A DNA stretch of 64,000 nt from Bacteroidales bacterium (GTDB lineage: Bacteria > Bacteroidota > Bacteroidia > Bacteroidales > JAQUTK01), in assembly GCA_028709785.1 (NCBI GenBank), contig JAQUTK010000007.1, positions 50,469 through 114,468 on the forward strand, read 5' to 3'. Every line of letters begins with the position of its first letter. Position 1 is the first letter of the stretch. The position numbers and the translations under genes are program-made. The notes beneath the pieces are model-generated. The model had not been told where the DNA came from. It did no database searches and saw only the letters and a program-made list of their open reading frames with translations. This document shows positions 46,305 through 55,179 of this stretch, in pieces.

Positions 46305-47417
46305 ATGTTTAAAGATATTATTGATACGATCAATTGGGAAGAGACCCAAGCAAAGATTTATGCCAAAACATCCTCAGATGTGGAACGAGCACTGACCAAA
46401 GAGAGACTCACTGTAGATGATTTCATGGCACTGCTCTCACCTGCCGCACAGGCTTATCTGGAACCAATGGCGCAGCTGAGTCGTCGATACACAATGGAAC
46501 GATTTGGCAAGACGATTCAATTTTTTATCCCGCTGTATATGACCAATTCGTGTACCAACCATTGTGTCTATTGCGGTTTCAACGCGGGTAATGAGATCCA
46601 GCGTATTGTGCTCAATGAGCAACAGATCTTAGAGGAAGCTGAGAGCATCAAGAAGATGGGCAACTTTCAGCATATCATTCTTCTGACCGGAGAGAATCCG
46701 AAAGTAGCAGACGTGAGTTACATTGAAAAGGCTATCCGGATCGTTAAGCCATACTTCTCCACTGTCAATGTGGAAGTGCAGCCATTGGACAGCGATGGAT
46801 ATAGGCAGCTTATTGGAGCCGGATTACACGGGGTTACCTGTTTTCAGGAAACGTACAATCAAAACAGGTATAAGATCTATCACCCCAAAGGGATGAAATC
46901 AAACTATGAATGGCGTGTCAATGCTTTTGATCGCATGGCCCAGGCTGGAGTTCATAAGATCGGATTGGGGGTTCTCATCGGACTGGAAGACTGGCGGACC
47001 GATCTCACGATGATGGCGATACATCTTCGCTATCTCGAGAAGCACTACTGGCAGACGAGATATGCAGTCTCTTTCCCGCGAATCCGTCCGCACGAAGGAA
47101 AAGAGTTTCATCCCAACTCAGTGATGAGCGACAGCGAACTGGCGCAAACAATCTTTGCCTTTCGTATCTTTGATCACAGCCTGGATCTGACCCTTTCCAC
47201 CCGCGATGATGTGGAGTTCAGAAATCACATGATGACCTTGGGAGTCACCTCTGTCAGCGCCGGGTCAAAGACCAATCCGGGTGGATATTCCGTCTATCCT
47301 GCCGAACTGGAACAGTTTGCCGTCAATGACGACCGTTCTCCCGATGAGATGCAGGAAGTCGTTAAAGCACAGGGATATGAAGTCGTGTGGAAAGACTGGG
47401 ATTTAATTTTGCAATAA
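46305..47417 (+). CDS. thiH: 2-iminoacetate synthase ThiH (radical SAM)
   Basis: 370 residues. The radical SAM cluster motif is at Cys83, Cys87 and Cys90 (S-C-T-N-H-C-V-Y-C-G-F-N). The enzyme cleaves tyrosine to give dehydroglycine (2-iminoacetate) for ThiG. The use of ThiH rather than ThiO agrees with an anaerobic life style. It lies 21 bases after thiG and shares one base with thiF (TAATG). Confidence 0.95.
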   Translation: MFKDIIDTINWEETQAKIYAKTSSDVERALTKERLTVDDFMALLSPAAQAYLEPMAQLSRRYTMERFGKTIQFFIPLYMTNSCTNHCVYCGFNAGNEIQRIVLNEQQILEEAESIKKMGNFQHIILLTGENPKVADVSYIEKAIRIVKPYFSTVNVEVQPLDSDGYRQLIGAGLHGVTCFQETYNQNRYKIYHPKGMKSNYEWRVNAFDRMAQAGVHKIGLGVLIGLEDWRTDLTMMAIHLRYLEKHYWQTRYAVSFPRIRPHEGKEFHPNSVMSDSELAQTIFAFRIFDHSLDLTLSTRDDVEFRNHMMTLGVTSVSAGSKTNPGGYSVYPAELEQFAVNDDRSPDEMQEVVKAQGYEVVWKDWDLILQ

Positions 47418-48115
47418 TGGACAGATACAACAGAAACAAACTCATCGAAGGCTTTGGCGAAGAAGGTCAGGAAAAGCTTCGCCGTTCAAAAGTGCTCGTG
47501 ATAGGTGCCGGTGGACTAGGTTCGCCGTTGCTCTTCTATCTCGCGGCAGCCGGAATCGGCACGATTGGCATCATTGACTCCGATTGCGTAGAGGTCTCCA
47601 ACCTTCAGCGACAGATAGTTCATCACACGGCAGAGATTGGTATGCAAAAGACTGATTCTGCTGCTGCCAAACTCAAGGCTCTCAATCCGGAGACAGAAGT
47701 GATCACCTACCCCATTCGCTTTGAAGCAACCAATGCCGGGGCACTCATAGAGCCTTACGACTTCATCATCGATTGCTGCGACAACTTTGCTACAAAATAC
47801 CTGATCAATGACAGCTGTGTGGCGGCACAAAAACCGTTCTCTCATGGAGCAGTCGTAGCCTTACGCGGTGAAGTAATGACCTATACTCCGGGCCATGCTT
47901 CCTATCGTGATATCTTTGAAGATGCGCCGGAAGAGGGTACTGTTCCAACTTCAGCACAAATAGGTATTCTCGGTTCTATAGCCGGAATCATTGGAAGTAT
48001 TCAAGCTACCGAAGCAATAAAATATATTGTGGGAACGGGCGATCTGATCCTTAACCGTATGCTGATCTTTGATGGTCGCTCCATGAAATTCATCTTTCTA
48101 CATAAAGCAACCTGA
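47417..48115 (+). CDS. thiF: ThiF/HesA/MoeB family adenylyltransferase lacking zinc cysteines
   Basis: 232 residues from ATG 47417. The E1-like Rossmann motif G-A-G-G-L-G-S-P is intact, with D-S-D-C-V-E-V-S-N-L-Q-R-Q and D-C-C-D-N-F. The place of the usual zinc C-x-x-C is occupied by S-Y-R-D-I-F, and the cysteine usually found before the last helices is missing (V-P-T-S-A-Q-I-G). It still has the family's G-I-L-G-S-I-A-G-I-I-G-S-I-Q-A segment. The role is to adenylate the ThiS C-terminus. Last gene of the operon. Confidence 0.88.
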   Translation: MDRYNRNKLIEGFGEEGQEKLRRSKVLVIGAGGLGSPLLFYLAAAGIGTIGIIDSDCVEVSNLQRQIVHHTAEIGMQKTDSAAAKLKALNPETEVITYPIRFEATNAGALIEPYDFIIDCCDNFATKYLINDSCVAAQKPFSHGAVVALRGEVMTYTPGHASYRDIFEDAPEEGTVPTSAQIGILGSIAGIIGSIQATEAIKYIVGTGDLILNRMLIFDGRSMKFIFLHKAT

Positions 48116-48289
48116 AGAGAGAATCAGCTATTTTGAAGCATGGATTTGAAAATTTGTTTTCTTTTTGTAGGAGAATATGATTCTTTTTTTTTAATTTGTA
48201 ACAAAATAATACTCAGGAAGGAATATGACCGATCATTGTCCGATTTGCCTGTAATCCCTACTAATTCAAATCAAAAAAAACGAAGCGCG

Positions 48290-51200
48290 ATGGATACAAC
48301 TGATCGAAAGAAAGCTGAAGAAAAACTTACTCAAAGTGAAGAGTGGTACAGGATGCTTGTTGACAACAGTCATGATATCATCTATTTATTTAATATACAA
48401 GGAGTTTTTGAATACCTCTCCCCCTCTTGGGAAAAGGTGATGGGAATGCCCACAACAGATATCATAGGGAAATCGTACCATGATATAATGCATCCTGATG
48501 ATTTGCCGGGAGCTATTGCATATCTGGAAAAAACCATACAATCGGGTCGACAACAAGAAGAAGAGATGCAAGTACGTCTCCGCCATAAGGATGGAAAATG
48601 GCGTTATTTCTCGACCAGTAACATTCCAATCAAAGACAAAGAAGGTATTATTACCGCTTTCTTTGGTTCGGCAAAAGATATTTCAAAGCGGAAAGAAGCA
48701 GAAGAACGTGAGCTGCAAACCCGCCAGAATCTCGAAACATTCTTCAATGCCGACACCGACTTTCTGTTCGTACTTGATCTGCAGGGCAATATTATTACTG
48801 CCAACAATACGGTTCTTGATCGCCTGAATTATACTCTTGATGAACTTACAGGCAAGTCAGTGCTTGAAATTCACCCTCCTGAATACAGAGAAAAAGCTGT
48901 TCAGATAATGGAACAGATCACTCGCAATCTGACGAATGAGTGTCCCCTACCCATCGCGACACGCAACGGTGAACATATCCCGGTTGAAACAAGAATCTCA
49001 CGGGGAAACTGGAATGGTTCACCGGCCTTGTTTGGTATTACAAAAGATCTCTCTGAAATCAAATTTTCAGAAGAAAAGTTTTCGAAAGCCTTTCAGATCA
49101 ATCCATCGATCTGTATGATCAGCGATTCAAACACTGCTCAGATTGTGGATGTCAATGAGACCTTTTGCACCGAACTCGGATTTGAGAAATCTGAAGTAAT
49201 CGGCAAAGTAATCTACGAAACAGGGATCATAGATAAAGAAGCAAGAGACCAGATCCTGAAAGAAGAACAGGGTAGTGGAAAAACCAGCAACCGACTTACT
49301 GTTATTCGCACAAAAGACGGGTCTGTCAGACATGTACTCATCTCATCGGAAAAGATCTCGTTGCAAGATAAAAAGTACCGTTATATGGTTGCCATAGACA
49401 TCACCGACCTTATGGAAACGGAACTTGAACTGAAAAAAAGCGAACAACAATACCGGCAGCTCTTTGAAAATATGTCCAACGCGTTTGCCTTGCACGAGAT
49501 GATTTACGATTCAGAAGGCCGCCCGTGTGATTATCGCTACCTGGAAGTCAATGCTGCGTTTGGAAAACAAACGGGACTTAACCCTCAGAGTTTAGTTGGG
49601 CATACCGTCATGGAAATACTCCCCAATACCGAAGAATCCTGGATCAAGACCTATGGTGAAGTGGCCGAATCAGGTAAGACTCTTACTTTCGAGAACTACT
49701 CTATGGAATTAGACCGATACTTTGATGTCACTGTTTTTTCACCAAACAAGGGTCAGTTTGCCACCTTATTTACAGACATAACAGAACGACGGCTACGAGA
49801 AGAAAAGATACAGATACTTTTGCAAGCGGTCGCTCAGAGTCCGGTCAGTATCGTGATCACCGATAAAAACGGAACGATCGAATATGTAAACCCAAAATTT
49901 TCTTCTCTTACCGGTTATTCACAGGAAGAAGCGATCGGTAAGAATCCCCGCATCTTACAATCCGGTGAAACCGCCCGCGAACTATATGATGATCTCTGGC
50001 GTTCCATTTCTTCTGGCAAACCATGGGTCGGTGTCTTGCATAACAAAAAGAAATCCGGAGAGCTGTATTGGGAGTCCGTATCCATCTCACCTATTATCAA
50101 TGCGGATAGTCTGATAACACATTACGTTGCTGTAAAAGAAGATATTACTATCCGTAAGACGATGGAAGAAGAATTGAAGGCCGCAAAAGAAAAAGCGGAA
50201 GAAAGCGAACGACTCAAATCAGCCTTCCTGGCCAATATGAGCCATGAAATCCGCACGCCGATGAATGGTATCCTTGGCTTTGCCGATTTACTTCGCGAGC
50301 CCAGGCTCTCAGAAGAAGAGCACGATCAATACCTCTCCATCATTGAGAAAAGTGGTCAACGCATGCTCAATATCATCAATGACCTGGTCAATATATCCAA
50401 AGTTGAATCCGGACAGATGAAGCTATCCATGTCTGAAACCAATATCAACGAACAGCTTCTCTTCCTCTATAACTTTTTCAAACTGGAAGCTAAACAGAAA
50501 GGAATAGAACTCATCTTTGTCTATCCTCTTAAAGATAAAGATTCAAACATCATTACAGACAGAGAGAAAGTATACGCCGTATTGACCAACCTGATTAAGA
50601 ACGCCCTTAAGTTTACGACAGAAGGAAGCATAACCATTGGCTACGAGTTGGATAACGATACCCTCCGGTTTTTTGTACAGGATACCGGTATAGGTATCCC
50701 CGCCAGTCATCTTACGGCAGTGTTTGATCGCTTCAAGCAAGTGGATAGCGAGCTATCAAGTGGCATTGAAGGATCCGGACTCGGACTCTCCATTGCAAAA
50801 GCATACATTGAATTACTTGGTGGCTCTATTTGGGTAGAATCTGAAGAAGGAAAAGGTTCGACGTTCTATTTCACACTGCCATACTTACGCGACACCAGTA
50901 AATCCGATGAAAAGCCGGTGTATATCACCAAACAGGGAGTATCACATAAGGAATATCCACAAGGTATAAGCATACTGATTGCCGAAGACGATGAAAGTTC
51001 GCAAAAGTATCTTCAAGCGATCTTAAGCAATATGAACTTCAACCTGATCTTTGTCAGAAACGGATGGGAAGCAGTGGAAGCTTGTCAGAATGATCCGAAG
51101 ATTAATCTGGTACTGATGGATATCAAGATGTCGGTAATGGATGGTTATACAGCCGCCAAAATGATCAGGCAGTTCCGGCCGCAAATTCCGGTAATCGCGC

Positions 51201-51316
51201 AGACCGCCATAGCTGTGGATACGGAGCAATATACCGATGCGTTTACTGAGTATCTCACCAAGCCCGTTCGTGCTTCTGAGATCATCGCAGCCATTGACAA
51301 GGCGCTCAATTACTGA
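48290..51316 (+). CDS. Hybrid sensor histidine kinase with five PAS domains and a receiver
   Basis: 1008 residues from ATG 48290; the 50 preceding in-frame codons lack a domain and are probably not translated. Five PAS domains (about 20-150, 150-270, 275-395, 395-515, 515-640) are followed by HisKA with His652 in N-M-S-H-E-I-R-T-P, a HATPase domain with N-L-I-K-N-A-L-K-F, D-T-G-I-G-I and G-S-G-L-G-L-S-I, and a C-terminal receiver with phospho-acceptor Asp944 (V-L-M-D-I-K-M). No membrane segment or signal peptide, so it senses a cytoplasmic cue such as redox state or a small ligand. No dedicated response-regulator gene lies nearby. Confidence 0.92.
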   Translation: MDTTDRKKAEEKLTQSEEWYRMLVDNSHDIIYLFNIQGVFEYLSPSWEKVMGMPTTDIIGKSYHDIMHPDDLPGAIAYLEKTIQSGRQQEEEMQVRLRHKDGKWRYFSTSNIPIKDKEGIITAFFGSAKDISKRKEAEERELQTRQNLETFFNADTDFLFVLDLQGNIITANNTVLDRLNYTLDELTGKSVLEIHPPEYREKAVQIMEQITRNLTNECPLPIATRNGEHIPVETRISRGNWNGSPALFGITKDLSEIKFSEEKFSKAFQINPSICMISDSNTAQIVDVNETFCTELGFEKSEVIGKVIYETGIIDKEARDQILKEEQGSGKTSNRLTVIRTKDGSVRHVLISSEKISLQDKKYRYMVAIDITDLMETELELKKSEQQYRQLFENMSNAFALHEMIYDSEGRPCDYRYLEVNAAFGKQTGLNPQSLVGHTVMEILPNTEESWIKTYGEVAESGKTLTFENYSMELDRYFDVTVFSPNKGQFATLFTDITERRLREEKIQILLQAVAQSPVSIVITDKNGTIEYVNPKFSSLTGYSQEEAIGKNPRILQSGETARELYDDLWRSISSGKPWVGVLHNKKKSGELYWESVSISPIINADSLITHYVAVKEDITIRKTMEEELKAAKEKAEESERLKSAFLANMSHEIRTPMNGILGFADLLREPRLSEEEHDQYLSIIEKSGQRMLNIINDLVNISKVESGQMKLSMSETNINEQLLFLYNFFKLEAKQKGIELIFVYPLKDKDSNIITDREKVYAVLTNLIKNALKFTTEGSITIGYELDNDTLRFFVQDTGIGIPASHLTAVFDRFKQVDSELSSGIEGSGLGLSIAKAYIELLGGSIWVESEEGKGSTFYFTLPYLRDTSKSDEKPVYITKQGVSHKEYPQGISILIAEDDESSQKYLQAILSNMNFNLIFVRNGWEAVEACQNDPKINLVLMDIKMSVMDGYTAAKMIRQFRPQIPVIAQTAIAVDTEQYTDAFTEYLTKPVRASEIIAAIDKALNY

Positions 51317-51334
51317 TCGGAAGAAGATTCTACT

Positions 51335-51378
51335 AACGAAGAGGGGTTTTGCTGTTTGCAGCAAAACCCCTCTTCGTT
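51335..51378. terminator. Bidirectional terminator between the kinase and lipoprotein genes
   Basis: A perfect 20-bp stem (51335-51354 with 51359-51378) with the four-base loop TTTG. Separates convergent genes. Confidence 0.92.
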
Positions 51379-51405
51379 CAGACTCACGATAACCTTTTCA
51401 CGTTC

Positions 51406-52812
51406 CTACTTGATCCGCGGACGATACATATCCTTAGCTGTAATACCGCATTCCTTCTTCATCTGTATGCTATAAGCCAGCAGCGTGGCAGACGGAATTT
51501 CATCCACGTTGTTACTCCCGAACGAAAACTTCACACCCGCAGCCTTTGCTTTCAGAATGATCGCTTTGTTGGGTATTTTATAAAGCTCGTTGATCTCCAG
51601 TACCTTTCCACTTTTTGCAAGTGCATCGACAAACTTATTCATACGTTCTTCTGTCCAGAAGAAATCATATCTGTCGCGCATCTGTTCAGGTAGAAAGCAG
51701 GGATTAACATAAATATCAACCGGCTCCTTCAACACCCCGCATATCTTATCCAGGATCAGATCCATATACTGTTGTTCGTCGTCAATGAAGACCTCATCTT
51801 TCATCCACAGACGGGTGCGATGCCCCTTGGTATCTGTAAATGTAAGCGCATCCGTAAAGACATAATCAAACTCATCGCGCGCAGCCTGCGAGAAGGTAGT
51901 CACCCATTCCCTGCCTTCTCCCTGCATCGCCAGGATAAACGGTTGCGTACGCATCGTATCCAGAAAAGCATAGATCTCACGATCATTGGTAATCTTGAAT
52001 CCAATGCCGCAATTAGGAGCAACCGCATAATTGACACCCGACTTGCGCGATTGTACCGCCGCCTTTTCTTTTGTCAGACCACCTTTCAGATGCACATGAT
52101 AATCCAGTACCGGAAAATCTTCCTGATGCAAACGGATGATCTCATCGGTCTGTTCATCTATGGCAGCCAGCGACTGAGCGGCAATATCCGTATCATCCGT
52201 ATCCAGTGGTTTCACAACAATATCCTTACACTCAATAGCCCCCGATCCTGTGCTGGTCAACGAAAAGCAACCATCCGACAGCAAAGCAGCCACATTCTCA
52301 TCTTTACGAAAAGGAGAAGAAGGCTCGATATATTCAACAACCGGTTCGTCGTTGATAAAGACCGAAATCGCCTTTCCTGCCACGCGAACACGCATCGCAA
52401 ACCATTCATTCTCCTTGACAAAGCTTTTGGTCAGGTTTCGGACAGACATCAGACTGCCGGTCATTCTCCACCACACGCTATCATTTCTGTCATTGTTGAT
52501 TGCCACACGATATCCCTTACTGTTGAGCGAATCAGAATGAAAACGAAGAAATCCCTTTCCTCCCGGAGTTGTACGCACCTTCATGCGCAACTCAAAATTC
52601 TTAAACACCTCACTGTGAACAGCTGTAGCAGCTGCTCCGTTGAGACAAAGCGCACTATCCTTTATTTGGACATCGCCCGTTAGTTTCCAGTTACCGGCAT
52701 CCGGACCATTCAACAAAACACGTTCCTCCGAACTTTTACATGAGGATAGCAGCACCAAAAAGGTAGCAAAAGAAAGCAATAATCCCGTTCTCATTCTATG
52801 ATCGTTATTCAT
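51406..52812 (-). CDS. Lipoprotein with DUF1080-like domain and PHP-like metal-dependent C-terminal domain
   Basis: 468 residues. Lipobox L-S-S-C near residue 24. Residues about 30-205 have the jelly-roll signature of DUF1080 (3-keto-disaccharide hydrolase family): F-E-L-R-M-K-V-R, G-K-G-F-L-R-F-H and W-F-A-M-R-V-R-V. From about 235, V-L-D-Y-H-V-H-L-K-G-G starts a second domain with an H-x-H pair and later S-F-G-S-N-N, as in PHP-like or amidohydrolase-like barrels. The fusion suggests a surface-exposed sugar-binding enzyme with a metal centre. The reaction is unknown. Confidence 0.7.
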   Translation of the reverse strand: MNNDHRMRTGLLLSFATFLVLLSSCKSSEERVLLNGPDAGNWKLTGDVQIKDSALCLNGAAATAVHSEVFKNFELRMKVRTTPGGKGFLRFHSDSLNSKGYRVAINNDRNDSVWWRMTGSLMSVRNLTKSFVKENEWFAMRVRVAGKAISVFINDEPVVEYIEPSSPFRKDENVAALLSDGCFSLTSTGSGAIECKDIVVKPLDTDDTDIAAQSLAAIDEQTDEIIRLHQEDFPVLDYHVHLKGGLTKEKAAVQSRKSGVNYAVAPNCGIGFKITNDREIYAFLDTMRTQPFILAMQGEGREWVTTFSQAARDEFDYVFTDALTFTDTKGHRTRLWMKDEVFIDDEQQYMDLILDKICGVLKEPVDIYVNPCFLPEQMRDRYDFFWTEERMNKFVDALAKSGKVLEINELYKIPNKAIILKAKAAGVKFSFGSNNVDEIPSATLLAYSIQMKKECGITAKDMYRPRIK

Positions 52813-52821
52813 TATCTATTG

Positions 52822-55005
52822 TTATAATCTTATCTTTATCACCTGATCTTTCACTTTCACAATGTAGATTCCTCTACCCGGCAGTGCGATCCGCTGTTCA
52901 TCCGCTGTAGCAGTTATCCTCTTCACCAAAACTCCATCAAGAGCATATACAGAGATATATTCACCTTTCGGTGCTCCCTTCACAATAACAGAACCATCTT
53001 CCGCTATGACAGAAAATAAAACAGCCTCTGTACCTTTCACTGAAACTATCTTTTCTTCCACAACATGACCAAACCAGTTCCACACATATGCCGAGTCATA
53101 CGCAGTTTTTGAACCAGACGGAACATACAAAGTGCAGGAGTCATATTCCAGATTACCAAACAAATACTCTTCCACCGTCACAGGTTCCATGCTCTTTACG
53201 TGCACTTCTTTCAAGCCAAGGCAATCATAGAAAGCGGCTTGTCCGATGCTGTCCACACTTGCCGGAATAGCAAGAGTAGTAAGAGCCGAACATTTATAAA
53301 ATGCTCCGGGCTGGATTGTGGTTACTCCTTCCTGAATATCTAAAGAGGATAAAGAGGTACAGCTATAAAAGGCTATTCCCCCGATCGAAGTGACAGTCGA
53401 TGGAATCACCATCTCCTTCAAACCGGAACAACCAAAGAATGTGGCTGATTGCAAAGAGGTAATTCCTGAAGGAATATTTACAGACTCCAGTGATTTGCTA
53501 TACGAAAAAGCCCCCTCTCCGATCCACACCACAGTAGAAGGAATATGCACGCCGGTCAGTGTATTCATTTGACTAAACGCAGCTTTCCCAATCGCTGTCG
53601 TCCCCGTGGGTATCTCATAAATTGTCGCTTTCGCATTCGGATATGCCAGCAGCGTATCTTTATTCTTTGAATACAAAACACCCTCGATTGTTGTGTAAAA
53701 CAAATTATCGTCGGCAACAACAAATTGAGTCAATGCATCACATCCGGCAAAAGCAAAGTTTCCCACAGAGGAGAGGCTTACCGGAACAGTCAGCGTGTTT
53801 AGATTGACACAATGTAAAAAAGCCTCACTCATTATCGTCGTTGTTCCTTCGGGTATCTCATACGCAGCTGCTTTGGCATTCGGGTAAGCCAGCAACGTAT
53901 CTTTATCCTTTGAAAACAGCACACCGTCCACGGTTGATAAGAGTTTGTTGTCATCTGCCACATCAAACTGGATCAAAGCATCACAACCACCAAAAACAGT
54001 CTCCCCCAAAGAAGTGACAGAAGCCGGAATCACAACAGAAGAGAGGCTCTTACATTCAAAAAAGGCGCAATCCCCGATTGTCGTGAGGCTATCCGGCAAC
54101 ACGATAGAAGCAAGAGATTTACAACCACTGAAAGCAAATGAGCCAATCGAATCCAAATGCTCAGGAAGCGATACGGAAACCAGTGCGGAGCATTGATAAA
54201 ACAGATCCCCCTCAATCTTAGTAATTCCCGGGGGAATAGTCATCGAGACCAATGAGGAGCAATATGAAAAAGCACTTTCTGATATTGAAGTTAATCCCTC
54301 AGGCAGCGTCAGCGAAGTCAGAGCTTCACAACCTTCAAACGCATACAATCCGATGGAAGTGACCCCCTCCGGGATTACCAGCGAAGCAAGACTGGTACAG
54401 TCATAAAACAGAGACTGCTCGATAGCTTTGACACCGGAAGGAATATTGACCGAAGTCAGTGAACTACAGGCATAAAAAGCGCCTCTCTGCAACATGGTCA
54501 CACTCTCCGGAATTGTAACAGAAGTAATAAGCGTGTCATACGCAAAAGCGCTCCTTCCTACAATAGTAACACCCTCCGCAATTGTATAGGCCGGTCCTTT
54601 GGCAGCCGGATAAGCCACCAGGGTCTTCTTATCCATGGAATACAATACACCATCAATCGAAGAATAGCTCGGATTATCTTCCGCCACAACAAACTGAGTC
54701 AGTTTGTGACAACCGGAGAAAGCATTGTTGTAGATATCAGCAACGCCTGCCGGAATCGAAACAGAAGTAATATTGCTTTTATAAAAAGCCCATTCTTCAA
54801 TAGAAGTAACAAGATAGTTGACACTGTCAATCATTACACTGTCCGGAATGACCACACTACCCGTCTTGTCGTCAATACAACGATACACAGAGGCAGATGC
54901 TCCATCCTGATTTACTATATAAGAGATGCTGTCGATCAAAGTCTGTTTTGCTTGTGTTGAAAGAGCAAACAGAATGAAAAGAATAAAAGAGATTAGTTTT
55001 TTCAT
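52822..55005 (-). CDS. BspA-type leucine-rich repeat surface protein with T9SS tail
   Basis: 727 residues with a signal peptide. Many LRR_5 repeats of about 23 residues share the pattern S-I-x-x-x-A-F-x-x-C-x-x-L-x-x-V-x-I-P. Interspersed units read G-V-L-Y-S-x-x-K-x-T-L-x-A-Y-P-x-A-K-x-x-x-Y, as in BspA proteins. The last about 55 residues end G-R-G-I-Y-I-V-K-V-K-D, a T9SS type A sorting end. BspA-like proteins act in adhesion; direct binding partners are unknown. It is 10 bases upstream of the lipoprotein gene on the same strand. Confidence 0.9.
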   Translation of the reverse strand: MKKLISFILFILFALSTQAKQTLIDSISYIVNQDGASASVYRCIDDKTGSVVIPDSVMIDSVNYLVTSIEEWAFYKSNITSVSIPAGVADIYNNAFSGCHKLTQFVVAEDNPSYSSIDGVLYSMDKKTLVAYPAAKGPAYTIAEGVTIVGRSAFAYDTLITSVTIPESVTMLQRGAFYACSSLTSVNIPSGVKAIEQSLFYDCTSLASLVIPEGVTSIGLYAFEGCEALTSLTLPEGLTSISESAFSYCSSLVSMTIPPGITKIEGDLFYQCSALVSVSLPEHLDSIGSFAFSGCKSLASIVLPDSLTTIGDCAFFECKSLSSVVIPASVTSLGETVFGGCDALIQFDVADDNKLLSTVDGVLFSKDKDTLLAYPNAKAAAYEIPEGTTTIMSEAFLHCVNLNTLTVPVSLSSVGNFAFAGCDALTQFVVADDNLFYTTIEGVLYSKNKDTLLAYPNAKATIYEIPTGTTAIGKAAFSQMNTLTGVHIPSTVVWIGEGAFSYSKSLESVNIPSGITSLQSATFFGCSGLKEMVIPSTVTSIGGIAFYSCTSLSSLDIQEGVTTIQPGAFYKCSALTTLAIPASVDSIGQAAFYDCLGLKEVHVKSMEPVTVEEYLFGNLEYDSCTLYVPSGSKTAYDSAYVWNWFGHVVEEKIVSVKGTEAVLFSVIAEDGSVIVKGAPKGEYISVYALDGVLVKRITATADEQRIALPGRGIYIVKVKDQVIKIRL

Positions 55006-55069
55006 TTCAGTAAGAGTTTAAAGGTGCATATTCAAACACGGCACATAGAAGCCACAAAAAGGAACACGA

Positions 55070-55077
55070 CAAATGTA
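55070..55077 (-). promoter_or_regulatory. -7 promoter element of the LRR protein gene
   Basis: TACATTTG on the minus strand, 65 bases upstream of the ATG at 55005. Weak -33. Confidence 0.5.
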
Positions 55078-55125
55078 GTCATTTGTTTTTGATTAAAAAG
55101 CAACTATTTTACAATACATTTTGCA

Positions 55126-55156
55126 TTGCGTGGTCGTAAAGAAAACCTTACCTTTG
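55126..55156 (+). promoter_or_regulatory. Promoter of the sulfhydrylase gene
   Basis: TTG (55126-55128), 20 bases, TACCTTTG (55149-55156); the ATG is 24 bases downstream. Confidence 0.65.
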
Positions 55157-55179
55157 CATTCAATAAAAAGCGAAAGAAG

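Noticed and set aside
48140..48289. Fifty extra N-terminal residues of the histidine kinase
   Set aside because: The region is AT-rich, has no domain, and the first PAS domain is complete from ATG 48290.
53088..54960. Many short frames opposite the LRR gene
   Set aside because: They repeat with the LRR period and are shadows of the repeats.
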